Assembly (NCBI GenBank): GCA_964036155.1
Contig: OZ038422.1
Span: 85,149,201 to 85,213,200 of the forward strand
Origin: Diploscapter coronatus
Lineage: Eukaryota > Nematoda > Chromadorea > Rhabditida > Rhabditidae
Reading direction: 5' to 3'
Length of the DNA: 64,000 nucleotides
The notes under the pieces: generated by a model
What the model saw: only the letters and a program-made list of their open reading frames with translations
What the model was told of the DNA's origin: nothing
Database searches by the model: none
Program-made: the position numbers and the translations under genes
Shown: in pieces, positions 1 to 12,403 of the stretch
Layout of the letters: the number at the start of each line of letters is the position of its first letter
Numbering within the stretch: the stretch's first letter is position 1

Positions 1-457
1 TCTCACTCAGGTAATTCATTTCATTCAATGGTTGCGTAATATTTTCCTACCATAAGTGTAATGATTCCTTCCAAAAGTAATATTTTCTCCCAACACAAGG
101 ATGTTGATGAGTCTAAATTTTACGACTCGGACTTGACTAAAAAATTCTGGATCGGTCGGATCAACATCCCTGCTCCTTAAACACTTTCTCGCTTTTTCAG
201 GAATTATTTTTCGCTATTTCTTTTTCACGCCTTAGAGGGGAAGAATTACACCTGTGGGAGAAAAAATTACGCAACCTCATTCTCCATCATAATCAATTCA
301 TGCCTTCAATGCTCAGGCAGACGCTCTGCTGTTCGGCCACTTGTACACGATTTTGACGATGCGCCTGCCAGTGATGGATCTCATCAACACGCTCAAAAAG
401 TACCCCAATCTCATCAATTTCTCCAAGCGAATGGAGGAGGAAATCTTCAAAATTTAG
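1..457 (+). CDS. mtx-2: Metaxin-2, C-terminal end (partial at window start)
   Basis: Metaxins are outer mitochondrial membrane proteins with a GST-like fold that work with the SAM/TOM machinery in beta-barrel import. The last exon is 317-457, after a GCTCAG acceptor. It encodes 46 residues beginning ADALLFGHLYTILTMRLP and ends at TAG (455-457). This closely resembles the end of metaxin-2, where the family has DALVFGHLYTILT followed by a helix with a 'NL..F..R.E..' pattern; here NLINFSKRMEEEIF is visible. Bases 1-10 before a GTAATT donor are probably the end of the previous exon, making an intron of 11-316. The rest lies left of the window. The assignment rests on this 46-residue block only. 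Metaxin-1/3 is the main alternative, but the 'FGHLYTILT' block favours metaxin-2. Confidence 0.75.
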
Positions 458-569
458 TATTTGCTAGAATTGCGCATAGACATAGCGAACGAGTAGGATT
501 TTATTCACGAAAATGTTATCAACAAAAACGAACCATAAAGATGTTTTTTGTTTATTTTTTTTGCAGATT

Positions 570-740
570 TCTCAAAACTCGACCCACAAAAATCCGCAAA
601 CCGACCCACAGAAAAATAGTGTATCATATCGAGAGATAAATAGAACACGTCTTCCTTATCTCTCTCTCTCTCTCTCGAAAAGGCGCACTACTTTTCTGCG
701 GGTGTCGATTTGCGAGTTTTTGCGGGTCGCGTTTTGAGGA
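570..740. mobile_element. MITE-like inverted-repeat element, family A, copy 1
   Basis: Bases 570-590 (CTCAAAACTCGACCCAC) are inverted at 723-740 (GGGTCGCGTTTTGAG), with a TCTCTCTC tract inside at 660-675. Two more copies with the same ends and the same inner motif AATAGTG lie at 24984-25098 and 43389-43512. No coding capacity. It fills most of the spacer between the metaxin-2 stop and the convergent peptidase stop (458-804); nothing else is seen in that spacer. Confidence 0.75.
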
Positions 741-804
741 GACTGATTTTTTGTGGATGAATTTTTATATATACAGAGAACTTCTTCTAAGAAACTGTCA
801 GTGT

Positions 805-3494
805 CTACAGGAGTGTCGATGTGATTGCTATGGCGATGACAGATAAAATTCCGATCGAAGCATGCCTGGCAGATTTGTCCTGGCCCCAAGGATACTGATT
901 GTTGAGATCTTTGCACTCAGTATTTGCAGGCGGAATGACCATGTCTGGTAATGGCTGCCAGACAGGTGGTTGTGTGCAGCTCGGATCCACCCAACATTTC
1001 AGAATATTTGCAATCTCAAATCATTTCTCTTCCGAAGGCTTCTTGTAAAAGCCGTATACTTATCAGATCTATATGACTACATAAGAGATAGGGGAAGGTA
1101 GGCTAAGCTGGTCTCAAAATGATAAGCAGCATGTGCAGTGTTTCTAGGAAAAAAACGTTAGCCTAGCTTACCGAGCTCCTATTCTTATCCCTATTTTGCT
1201 AGTGTGCGGCTTTTACAAGAAGAAGTCCTGATGAACTATACCTGATATCTGGCGTTAGTGATTGTGTTTGGATCGCAGGTGTTTGGAGTACGTAGATCCA
1301 AGTGATGTGCAGAGCCAGGGATCTCGACCACATAAATACCCCTGGCCGGATCGACTCCAGGCGAGTCAGTCCTGTAGCCACCTCCACTCCACGGGTCCAG
1401 ATGGCCTTGTCTAATTTATCTCAATCAAATATCTATTGCTGATGGTCGAAATCTGGGAAGTCGAAAATGAGGGGAAAAAGAATGGGGATTTTAGGGTCAG
1501 TCTTTCTCCTTTTTGCGTGCTATTTCTCGATTTTCTAACCACTAAAAATAACCGTGCACCGCTTTGCACACCTCCCAAATTTCGGCATCAACAATAATAA
1601 GATTCTGTAATTCCTACGTGAGAATAAGATTGCTAGCTCCATTCAGATTCAACCCATATAGAGTGGAGATTGCATCCACATTCATTATGTCCTTATTCCA
1701 TCCCAATCTGAACTCCCCGCGTTAATCACTCGGTGAATGCAGAAGCATACGGAGTAAATGTTTGATTGCAATAATCGAGCAACCCAGACAGAGGATCTCC
1801 ATTGCAGGTGGCCGGGAAGACGTCATTATCCCCTCCCAAAGTGCACATCCACATCACTATTTCAGAGCATTCCTTGATCAAGAGATCATAATTGAACGAA
1901 TGCAAACAAACAGACCTGCCAAGGCCATCCCAGCTGATCGTCTCCCAGTCCCCCAGTGCCCTGGTCTCCACAAATGGACGGATCTATGCAATAGGAGGTC
2001 GTGTTGCCAGATGTGTTGTAATAGACGGCGGCCACATTTCCGATGGCCGTCACCAGCTGTTCGTCTGTATATGGGGGTGATGCGTTCATGTATTGGCACG
2101 AATACTTCAACAGATCCATTGTCAATCGTTTGCAATTTGAATGAATGGAATAACCTGAACAGGCCAAGCAGGGAGTGGCATGAGGAAATTGGTTGGATAG
2201 GGATAGTCCGTCATTGCCATGTACTCCACTGCCTCTCTGAATTCGCTACAGTTATCTCGGAATGTGTGTATTTACAGAACTGGAAAAAGCCGACTAGATT
2301 ATAGCCAGCATCTGTAGAGTTGATAGGCGTTTGGGGGTCGAATAAGAACTGTTTATTCAGCCAGTCACGACCACTTGCTTAAGATTCATGACAATTTTGG
2401 TCCCCCTTGTATTTACAGACAGCTAGTTTTTCTTATTTCTCCGCTTTTCCTACATACTCTACTCTCCCTATTCGTCTATAAATACAGGGAGCCCAGTTCT
2501 AGGGTAATTATTGTCGAAACAGTTTACGTGTGCTTGACAGGTTCATAATCGCATTCCAACTGCCAGATAGCATATCTCTCTTGCAACCCGCATCCACATA
2601 CGTTCTGCTTGTGATATTGTCAAAAGCGCCCGGACTGACACCGCTTCCTCGGAAATAGATCAAAGGAGCTGACCCAGCCCAAGCACTAAGATTATATGTT
2701 ATATAAGAGAGAGGAAGACGACTTGCCCCGTGATGAGATGTGGGTATTTGATTCTGAACCAGGCCGAGAGCATTCCTCCGTACGAACCACCGAACGAGAT
2801 GATTGGAGTGGAGGCAGGGAACGTGAATTTGTAACGATTGTTGGGAGTCTTTAATTCCGATAGAAGATCTGCGAAATCAGCCAGTGCCTGCTCAGATGTC
2901 AGATATCCCATATTGCCCACGTTTGCATAGGAAGCGTTGCCAAACGGCTGAGTCTTGCCATAGAAACGATGCTCAGCGAAAATGATGGCTGCATTGAAAT
3001 TGGGCGCCAAGTCAAATATCATTCCCTGAAATAATCATATGTCAGAATGATAAACAATGCATATGAGAATGCGACTGTACTGTGGCTGCAATGAATCCGT
3101 CCAAATCGCCTTCATTGCCTGTATAAAAGAAGATCGGTCCTCCATCCTTGTAGAATGTCATATTCCAAACCCAACTGAATTTGCATCTTTCCATACAAAA
3201 TTCAAATCGACAGACCGTAATGAAAAATTTCTATTATCTGTATAGCTAAAGTGATCAAGTCTCGTGTCATTGTACCACATTTCATCCACAGGATAACATT
3301 GACCATTCTCACAGAAATGTTTCTTCTCGGCTGCATTCTATCAATTTGAAGAGGTAAGAATGAAAATTTTCCGATTTGTTCTCAAAAAATTCTACCTGCC
3401 AAAATTTGAACAAACTATGAGCTTTAGGAGTGCTACTGACTATTGTAGGCAAGAATATGGAGAAGAGCAAAATCGAACACGAATATTTCTGCAT
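805..3494 (-). CDS. PRCP: Lysosomal Pro-X carboxypeptidase-like serine peptidase (family S28)
   Basis: Cleaves C-terminal residues after proline in the secretory/lysosomal route. Exons, in transcript order: 3396-3494, 3216-3337, 3081-3174, 2727-3025, 2528-2685, 2281-2378, 2155-2236, 1916-2104, 1751-1872, 1618-1707, 1242-1410, 805-1014; about 576 residues. Start: ATG at 3494 opens a signal peptide (MQKYSCSILLFSIFLPTIVS). Seen: GGPIFFYTGNEGDLDGF, FAEHRFYG, nucleophile motif GGSYGGMLSAWF, TDYPYPTNFL, catalytic Asp in LDPWSGGGY and catalytic His in GSAHHLDLR, all typical of S28. The protein ends in a hydrophobic stretch (IGILSVIAIAITSTLL) right before the stop, unusual for this soluble family. 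Introns are mostly 41-74 bases. The 2727/2685 intron uses a GC donor (GGG|GCAAGT). Exon 2281-2378 needs one base fewer to stay in frame, so that part is uncertain. MITEs lie in the last intron and in the 2379-2527 intron. Confidence 0.85.
1039..1224. mobile_element. MITE-like inverted-repeat element in last intron of the peptidase gene
   Basis: CTTCTTGTAAAAGCCG at 1039-1054 is repeated inverted at 1206-1224 (GCGGCTTTTACAAGAAG). Inner arms also pair: TAGGCTAAGCTGG near 1096 against the TAGCCTAGCTTAC near 1160. Non-coding. It accounts for almost the whole intron 1015-1241. Confidence 0.7.
2402..2493. mobile_element. MITE-like inverted-repeat element, family B, copy 1
   Basis: CCCCCTTGTATTTACAGAC at 2402-2420 is inverted as GTCTATAAATACAGGGAG near 2474-2493. 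The same ends recur at 51291-51391 in a TAF6 intron, so this is a dispersed family. It sits in the intron between peptidase exons 2528-2685 and 2281-2378. Confidence 0.65.
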
Positions 3495-4635
3495 CTGAAC
3501 TGAGGCGCAATTCACAAAGAAAAGGTCTGTTCTGGACGTATAATAAAATAAACAAGTCGATTTGATGACCGCTGGACAAACTGAATGGCTGGGCAAATGA
3601 TGATAAAAAGGACAAGACAGGAGCCTAAGGAATTGGATTGGAAATGAAAATGGAATGATAAGAGGGTTTTCAGACTAAAATGGGCTGCTCTGCCACTCGC
3701 TGCACAATGCAATGTTTAGTTTGTAGATTTCAACTCGAACTCATTTTGTCGATAAGGAAGAATAGTGAGTCATCACATCGAGTTGAACTTTAATCCTAAT
3801 ATAAACATAATTATATGAGTTTGAAAAAGTCGTAATTTTCAGAGAACCTATAACCCCTTTTATGGTGAACATTTTTCAAAAATCAGCCCCCGCATGCATA
3901 ATTTTTATTTTTTTTTAATAGTAGATTAGTGGATGCTAATGATATTCTGATAGTTCGGCGACGTTTGGAAATGGATATAATTTTCAGCTGGCATTAGAAC
4001 TTTATTATGTGAAATGTTAACTGATACTTGTAATGAATTGACCTGTATTCGTCTAGAACATGATCCACTTTCAAGATAAGATTCAGAATATGATGCCTAG
4101 AAGAAGCAAACAATACCCGTATGATCAAGAAGGACTGAAATACTCGCTAGATTATGGATAAAGCTTAGATGGATGAAGTGATTGATTGTCTCGTTGTTCA
4201 CAAATTGGTGCCTTTCTCTCCATTCGTGGCGACAGTGATTGCAGGCATAAACAGACTTCGGGCAGATGACTTGTGCTGATCCTGCTCAATCTGAACTATG
4301 CTTTCTCAGCCAATCAACTTCTCCATTGTTTACCATAAGCACGTCTGCATTCGTTCCATCGTAGGGACGCCAATTCATCAGTTCCGCTTTCCTCCTGAAC
4401 ATCTCTAATTATTGCAACAACTCATTAGCAAATATTGCATCGGTCAAACTAAGCGAAAGTTCGTGTGTTGAAAAAAAAATAGCGAGGGACACAGAGGAAA
4501 TTGCGTACTACATCCTCTTTCATTGTCCCCCGCTGACTCGCCTTTCTCTGCACTCTAGCCTCCCTCTTTGTATGCATTTCTCGTAACGGCGCTCTTTAAC
4601 ACACGAAGCGCCACTTCATTTGATCTACACAATAG
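3495..4635. other. Intergenic spacer, no gene recognised
   Basis: Spacer between the peptidase start (its upstream side) and the 3' end of the GPCR gene. AT-rich with short homopolymer runs. Open frames here do not show domain or splice support. It should hold the peptidase promoter and the GPCR 3' UTR. Confidence 0.5.
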
Positions 4636-6947
4636 TTACCGTTCCAACTCCTTTATATCCATGCAAGGCCCATTGTCAATGGCCAGCGATTCATCCTCTG
4701 CAATGTAAATCGATGCATTTTCATCGACACATTGCTGCTTCTTTGCGAGAGCCAAATTGGGCTTCATACTGTCAACGCTGAACCCGTTCATTGATATGCG
4801 TCTCTGACAATTATTTGGCGTACTTGCTACTGTTCCTGTAGTATGTACTTCTCGTTGTGCTCGTTCGAATTTCGTCTGGCAGAGACAGAGACGCTGTTCT
4901 TCAAACAGTTCATTCAGAAAGATCTCGACGCAAAGCAGATAAACACAAACCTTCGACCCAAGAAAAGCAACGACTTGAATGCGACACGGAAATTCTCTGC
5001 TCGATAGGCATAGAGCAGAGGGTTGATGGCACAATTGATGTAGGGGAACAGGTGGATGATGTTGACGCAGATGCGAAGGAATTGGGTGGAAATACGAATT
5101 CGGTAGATCGAAGTGAATAGATTGAATAGCCAGAAGGGGGTCCTTAAATCAGAAATCAGGGACATTGGCAAGTGAAGGAGAGTGCACACAACACGGCGGC
5201 AGTGACTTACCAACAGAGCAGATGGAAGAGAACGACTCTCTGCACACTGCGGGTCACTCTCTGATAGGATGACCGGGTTTTGTTCCGATGTAATCTGCGC
5301 GATCCCTTAATATTGGTCGAGATATTTTCGAGCACATTCCAGAATAACTCACCTTGGCAGCCTCGCGTAGTTTGCAGAATACATGGTAGTAAAAATAGAA
5401 TATAGCTAGAACTGGAATAATAAATACAGCGACTGAGCAGGATATTATGTATCTGAGATTTAGATGAATTATGAATAATGGATGAATTCGTTTGTGGAAG
5501 TTACTTACGATTGTGACATATACGGATTCGGCCAAAACACCATGCAGAATGTTTTGTTCTTCTCCGATTGACTACTGTTTTCTGTCGCGTTTTTGTTCTT
5601 CTTTCGTGCATTCATCTGCATTATTGTCGTTGATTATTTTAGCTTGGAATTTCAGGCGTTTTCAAGTTCAATTCTGTCAAAGGAAAAGGAATGAACGGCT
5701 TTGGGCTTTGGTGGAACGCAGAACTTGAGAAATTCTTGAATTTTAAGGATAGAAACTATTGAGTGTGAGGGAAACTTAGCAACAGGTAGAGCAGAGTTCA
5801 CATCTTCCAACAATGGAAGAGTGCAATCTGCGCATTGCGCTTTGTATGTGAAGAGAAAAGTGAACTAGCCTCATCAGCGTAGAAGTAGAGTGGCATGCTA
5901 CAGAATAAGGCCGTCATCCACGCCATTAGGCTCAGAGCCATCGCTGTTCTGTAGTTCCTGTAATCATTCCATTTATTCATTCATTCACCATCTCTGTTGC
6001 TGTCAAAGACAATAAGAACAGACCTGTATTTGTTGCAGAGCGTCGTTTTACACATGGCGATGTATCGATCGGCGGCAAGTAGCACCACAAATAGAACTGA
6101 CGCATATTTGCCTGAAATGTTACGGGTTGAAATGGTGCTAATTTAACCAATTAGGTCCTTATCTTGGAGAGATTACATACGTAATGACGTCGCTTCTCTT
6201 TTCTTCACAAGAAACGTGTTGTCTGACGCATAAAATTTATGCTCGAGATGAGTTATTCAGAAAGGAAAAGAGATACGTTTTCTTGGGAAGACTCCGTCAT
6301 ACTAGCCATGAACATGGAATCGTAAATTATGCAAATTGGCAGGTAATGTTAAACGACGCGCTAATGTTGATGATTTGCTAGAAAAAGTAGCTTACCGGTA
6401 GTCTCAGTTCCGTGATAGAGAATGCAGATGTAGCGGCCGAAAGGCCAGGACTTGTCATTCATCGAGGTGGCTGCCACCAGAATTAGGTCTGTCAGATAGA
6501 TGAAGTCTGCCAGACATAGGCCGATCATGTACACATTCGTGATAGAGCGCAAATAGCTGCAAATCCACACAGCATTCGTTTGAGAAGAAGAAAGATGAAT
6601 GAATTGATTTTTAACAAAACCATAAATGTTTTGGAGAGTGAGATTTCATGATAGAGATGGATAAATAACTCCCTATCAGGAAGATCAACAAGATTTGTTT
6701 ATAATTAGCTATTTGATATCATATAGCCCTTACACAGTCTCCCCTATCCCTATGCCCTATATTTCAAATTCTTGAATTTTATAACTTGTGGTATTCACAA
6801 ATCCGCGTGTCATTATGGTTGATGGACTTACGGCTTGATGAGAATGAGTAGAATGACGAGCAGATTGATGGAGCCGAGAGCGACCAGGAAGAGGTGAGTG
6901 ATTGTGAGAGCGATCCGCAGATGTTGCGACGAGTCGCTCATTGCATG
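4636..6947 (-). CDS. Rhodopsin-like neuropeptide GPCR (somatostatin/allatostatin/galanin type)
   Basis: Seven-helix plasma-membrane receptor. Exons: 6832-6947, 6396-6556, 6024-6111, 5802-5957, 5509-5574, 5353-5452, 5211-5305, 4914-5142. If translation began at ATG 6941 it would give 334 residues; phases match at every junction. Seen: TM1 (LTITHLFLVALGSINLLVIL), TM2 with LADFIYLTDL, Cys at the start of TM3 (RYICILYH), DRY box (AADRYIAMCK), TM4, TM5 (FIIPVLAIFYFYYHVF), basic loop 3 (SRRLHRNKTRSS), TM6 CWTPFW, TM7 CAINPLLYAYRAENFRVAF. CWxPFW and NPLLYA place it in class A peptide receptors near somatostatin/allatostatin/galanin types; the ligand cannot be told. The simple frame stops at 4914. 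An open same-strand frame down to 4636, rich in Ser/Thr/Glu, looks like a C-tail reached by a short extra splice (about 53 bases); this part is uncertain. Confidence 0.85.
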
Positions 6948-6984
6948 CTGCAAATGAAGCAAATAACCTGCGATTGTCTGAATG

Positions 6985-7105
6985 GGTCAACCTGGAAAGA
7001 CAAGACGGCGAAATAGTATTGGAAAAGAACACATACAAAACCTTTCCCCTACCCTTATCCTATACTATTTCGTATGCCTTGTTGTCTTGTCTTTTCCAGG
7101 TTGCC
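6985..7105. mobile_element. MITE-like inverted-repeat element
   Basis: GGTCAACCTGGAAAGACAAG (from 6985) is inverted at 7083-7105 (GTCTTGTCTTTTCCAGGTTG). The next inner block, CGAAATAGTAT at 7009-7019, also pairs with ATACTATTTCG near 7061-7071. Nearly the whole element folds back. Non-coding. Confidence 0.7.
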
Positions 7106-10100
7106 TCTGAACGAGAATAAATGGATGAAAGGAAACAACAACAGACAGACAGAGGAGAGCAAGTTGAGGGCAGGTAAATTGAGAAGGCAGACTGATAAAA
7201 AGAGATTATGAGAAGAGGAGCAACAGAGAGGATTTGTAGCATTTGAAGCATTTCAAAGAGACATAACAGACAGACAACTTGCTGTCGGGTATAAGACCTG
7301 GGAGACAGAGGAAATGCTGCTGCATCTCCTCAGCATTATAACCTATCCCCGAGTCTTCTGAATCTCAACACCAATTGGCTTTGTTATCAAAATGTCCTGT
7401 GGCTTCAAGGCTTCACGCAGAAGACAGGAAGAGACACTCAAACTCGGTGCAATCCTCATTACATTCACATTATCTCGAATCCGATGCAATTTGCCTTTGC
7501 CAAGCAAGGAACTAAACACGAAACAGGGCAAACAGATATTATTGAAATATAAAAATCAGAAGAAATTCGATTCAGATCCTTAGAAAAGGGTTCAATTTTC
7601 AAAACAACTTTTCTTCACATTACTTATCAGAGGAAACACAAATTTGCACAGGAAATTGATGTTTTGATGAAAAAAAAGAGCTGATAAAGATGAGTGTTAA
7701 AGATAGGCAAGATTTGGGGACGCGTGTATGTGTGAATATTGAACGGAAGCGTGAAGAAGAAGGAAGGGGAACGAAAGAGAATGAAATGGTTGGACACAGA
7801 ACAGAAGTGAATGAAGTGAATATCTGAAAAGGATGAAGAGGAGAATGGGAATAGGAATGCCATCTTCTAATTGTATCAGAAGTAGAAGGCAAAGAGAGCA
7901 ACCTGCTGCTGCTGCTGCTTGAGACTCCGTCTCTGTTCATTTTGCCTGGCTATGTTGTATGAGATTCGGAAAGGCAAGGCAAGGAGAATGTCTTGTTGGC
8001 TGTCAGTGATGCGACTCTTCTTTATTCTCAATTTTCTCCGTCCCCTTCCCTTCACATCCTTTCCCTTTTGCCTCTTCGCGCGCAATCTTCCTTCTTTAGG
8101 CAACAAAGAAAACAGATGTGTTGTGTGTGTGTGCTCAAAGATGCCTCTGCCTTTGATTCGGAATCCTGAATATGTCTGAGGCAAGGAGGCAAGGAGGCAA
8201 GGCGGCAAGGCACAGGGGGAAACAATTCAGATACTCTTTGCACTGACGACAGACTGACGAATTAATGAATGAGGAATGGAATGATAGATGGTCTGTTAGA
8301 GCAAAAACTAATGGGATGAGCAGATACAGGAAGTTCGAGGGATAATAATCAATGAGGACAGAGGCTGAGGCAGAGACAAGCTGGTCTTCGCATGATGAAG
8401 GAGATCGGACAATATTAATGGTTGTGCATGAGAACAAATAATGATAAAAAGGTGGGCTGAGAATGCTCAAAAGAGGGGAGAAAAAGCTGGTCGAAAAAAG
8501 AAAAAGAAGGAAACAGAGGAGAAAAATCGCAATGCCAAATGAATAATTCACGGTTCTCTATGCAGAGATGTAAAGAAACAGGGCAAAGCTGCCTGCCGTT
8601 TCTAGGTCCAGGAAGTTCAAATTTACACTAGAAAACACATATTCGAACAAGTCCAGGATAAGGCTAATGATCTGAGTGACTCCATTTGGCAAATGGCAGA
8701 AAAGTTTTTTTGTGATTGCGATTCTCATAAACGAGAAAAGGAATGACTACTCGTAATGAGGATAGACATAGAGGCAGAAGGAAATGGCAACAGAATGATG
8801 AAATGCAGAGACAGGACAGATCTTTGCGGGTAATTAATCAGAATTGAAAATGAAAATACCGGGCGAGTAATTAAGAGTGAAATGAGGCAAATACCCTGAG
8901 GATTATTTTATCTCCGAAGAAGAGGGAAAGTCCTAAACGGGAAATGAAAGACTCTTCTCAGGATGTCTACCTCAGAATTGTGCACTCTAAATATGTGAGA
9001 AAGTTCTAAAATAAAGTCTTCGAAACCTATTGGAGAAGAGAGATTATTGTCTCAACAAGCAGAGCAACCCGACGAGAGAATATCTTCAAATTTTTCAAAT
9101 CAATTATGCACAAAGTGTGTTTCTGTGGAATTCAGCGTATATGCCCAGGAGTTTCGTCTTGTTCCAATTGATACTACAAAAAACAAACATCTGTAAACAA
9201 TAATCCGATGGAGATTAGTGATAAGCCCTCTGCTAATGGGATAAGTCAGGGAACGGGCAGATATCTAAATTTGTCAGCACACAAACAATGGTCTTGAAAA
9301 AGTAATGGATTTGGGGGCCAAGAAGCCTTTCGATAAGCCACCCCCAATGACTAGTTTTTCCTCTCAGAAAGACGTCGCCCTATAAACTGCACAAAGATTA
9401 AACCTTCACATTCTGAGAATGATCTAAATTCTGGAAAAAGTATGATATCAACAGAAAATGAACAGACAAAATTGAAGATTGAATATGGAAATTGGAGGAC
9501 CTCTTGCAGTTGCCAGCCTCTTTTTCTCCTCACCATATTATTTCTCAGAAGAGAGGATGGTAACAACAATGAACCAGATTGGTGGAGGGCTGTTAGAAGC
9601 AGAAGCAGAAGAAAGGCAGAGTGCAAATTGAACAGGACATTTACAATGCAGAGAATGCACTGCATTTCTGCATTTCACTGCTCTGTGACTCGACTCTGGG
9701 AATTTGTGCAATCAGTTGTCCCTTTCTCTTTTCCCATTCAATTCACAAATCCACAACCTAACAATTTCTCATTCTAAGTGACCATCTTTGCATTGCGCTG
9801 CTCTGCCTTGCAAACGCGCAAATTAGGCTAAGAAATCTCGCACAACACCCAAGTTATTCTACTAGCTTTCTGATAAAGCGAAAATTCTCAAATGTGAAGG
9901 ATCGAAAGAGAAAAAAGATGTGAATTTCGCATAATGATTCATCTCGAGTTAGCATCATAATAAAGCCTGTGAGAAGGAAAATTCTTCAATATCGTTTTTC
10001 CTCAGGAAAAGTAATTATTCCCTCCACATAAGCGGGTCTTCCTCTTTCCCATCTCAAAGGGCAGTTTCGTGAAAATGCGTATCAAAATAATTTCACGAAA

Positions 10101-11577
10101 ATATTCTCCGAAATAAATCTCATTGGGTTCAGACTCACTTCATTTCCATCTCAATCCTCCATCAGATTTTGTCTGAAAGCCTATTTGGACAGAGTGATGC
10201 AGAGGGTAGAATTGGAGGCGCGTTGCGCTTCAATTTGCTGCCAATCACCGTGAAAATGAGGTTGAATTGTAGAAGAACAGCAGTCTTTTGGGAACGAGGC
10301 TATCATTTGAGAAGCCCAATGGAATTGAGCAGAGAACAGATGAAGGCAGAAGCAGAAGACAAAAGAAGATCTGATAGATACGTTTAGTGAGCGCTAATTT
10401 GATTGGACTCGGGGTCGGGGAGATGTTTGCAGCGAGCAAGGCAAATGCACTGCATTGTCTGATTCCGAGCTGCAAACTTGAGATCGATCAGACATTGAAA
10501 CCCGACATTATATAAGAGAGAGAGAGAGAGGTAGAAAACGACGAAAAGCATAAAGAACATAGTGTGCAAAAGAAGCGCGAAGGAGGAAGAGAAAGACCTG
10601 ATCGGGTTTTTTTTTCGGATTTAAATTTGCAACTCTGGCTTGATTCTCTGATTGATGTGAATTCTGCAGAAAAAAAAGATTAGCCAATTCACCTTCCCCG
10701 CAATGGCACTAACCAAACAGTGTATTGCTTCGCGCTCTCTCACTCTCTCTCTCTCTCTCTGCTGCAGCTGATTTTCAAAGAGAATTCGTAGATCTAGAAG
10801 ATAGGAATTGGAAAATTTTAGCCGACATTATGAGTATCCGAACAATTATGAGAATTCGATACTTCTCTTTTTCAACAGAAAGTTTCGCTATGATAATTGT
10901 TCGAAATGGGAAGCCCTCTCAAAATTGCATTGACACCGAGTGACGTTGCCCGATGGCGATAATTGTCCTTGTGGAAGTTAGTTCGATAGAAATTCAGTTA
11001 TCATCAAGAGAACAAAGGACACAACGGAGAGGGGGAAAGCCTTCTGAGATCCGGACGATCTTTCGCCCTCTGTGATTGCCGCTTTCAGACACAACGAATA
11101 ATGGGGTGTTTATGAAGAATTGCCAGATTTGGATTCTCGGATTCAGAGACAAATACACGAAGAGGAAGGAATCTCATAAATGGATTATTTCGGTGCATTG
11201 CATTTGCCTTCATCTCATTCATTTCAATGCTTCATTGCCTTCGCCTTCTATCTTCTGTCTCTTTGTGTTGAGTCTTCAGCCTTCAGCGTTTAGGCTTCTC
11301 TTCTCACGTCCACCCTCGAATTCAGCACAAAAATTGCGCTTATTACAGAAAGACGGAACGCACAAGAAAGAGGGGGCGAGGAATTGAGGAATTCACGAAT
11401 TCATCAATAGGCACATATCTCTTCGCGAGGAAATATGTGAAAACTGAATTATTAACTCGTATTTTTTCAGTGCAGAGAATTTCATCTGCTTTGTGAAAGG
11501 CAATGAGCAGTGCGGGGACAGAAGAAATGCACACAGGTTTAAAGATACGATCAATTCAGCTATGATAGACCAAATCA

Positions 11578-11726
11578 GGATCCGTTCAGAGTTAGTTGTG
11601 CGTTGCAACTCGCTTGAAATAGCATGAGAGATCAAGAGGCTATAAGAAATGATGCAATCGCACTCTCTTCATTTTCCGCGCTATTTCGAGCGGGTTGCAA
11701 TGCGCAACTAACGTCTGAACGGACTC
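11578..11726. mobile_element. MITE-like inverted-repeat element, family C, copy 1
   Basis: CCGTTCAGAGTTAGTTGTGC near 11582 is matched inverted by GCGCAACTAACGTCTGAACG near 11702-11721. Inner blocks TTGCAACTCGC..GAAATAGC and GCTATTTCGAGCGGGTTGCAA also pair. A minimal relative with the same ends is at 56855-56900. Confidence 0.7.
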
Positions 11727-12403
11727 TTATAGCGTTTTATATGGAGTTTCAAAAATGGGGTATATGAAATGCAGAATTGTATTTTGTATATTTGTTTTGG
11801 TGCTCTCCATCAAATTAGATGACTCTACATAATGAAATGAAATGGCTTTGCATAGGCAGAGACCAGAGGAAGGCATTGAAGAGCAGAACATGATGACATC
11901 TTTTGCATTTTTCTGGAAGAAGCAGCGACAGCACGATTCACGCTGACACGGCGCGCGACGCAGCATCACATTCTATTAGAAATTCAACAAGCTCTATTCA
12001 AATATTCCAAAGAAAAGAAAGGATTCATCAACATTTTCACAACGTGATCTCTTCTATCATCATTCTCTTCTTCGTCTGAATTTCATGTCTCAGATTCTTC
12101 CTTCAGAAATTTCACGGCTATCAGATTTTTCTTCTCATCTAATTAGACGAAATTTATTTGCCCCTAGAATTGAGAATTTTGTATTCATTAGATCGAGTCA
12201 ACGTGAGAACATTGAATAATTCAGATGAAAAAGAACTAGACAGAGGCCTGCTGTAGGGGAATGCATTGTCTGTGAGAAAATTATACAAACTCAAAAGGAT
12301 AGATGATTGTGTGCCTGTTGATTTTGTACACCCATAGAAATGTTATAGAGAATTTCAGGAGAGCCCAGATACTACAGTCAGGCACACAGGCAGATAGACT
12401 CAC

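Larger units (their letters stand above)
6948..12403 (-). other. Long first intron of the GPCR gene (or its upstream region)
   Basis: No coding exon was found in this 5.4 kb. It contains inverted-repeat elements at 6985-7105 and 11578-11726, purine-rich stretches (7690-8560), short CAG/CTG runs (7905-7919) and a GA run near 10515-10530. The many open frames here are low-complexity and lack splice or domain support. It is an intron if the small exon at 12404-12430 belongs to the receptor. Confidence 0.4.

Noticed and set aside
1708..1729. A 22-base intron in the peptidase gene
   Set aside because: An earlier donor (GTATGC at 1750) gives a normal 43-base intron with matching phase and a good join, so an ultra-short intron is not needed.
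2256..2275. A 20-base intron in the peptidase gene
   Set aside because: Donor GTTCTG at 2280 with acceptor GAATTCAG at 2237 gives a 44-base intron and joins GFFQ to EAVEYMAM in the expected frame.
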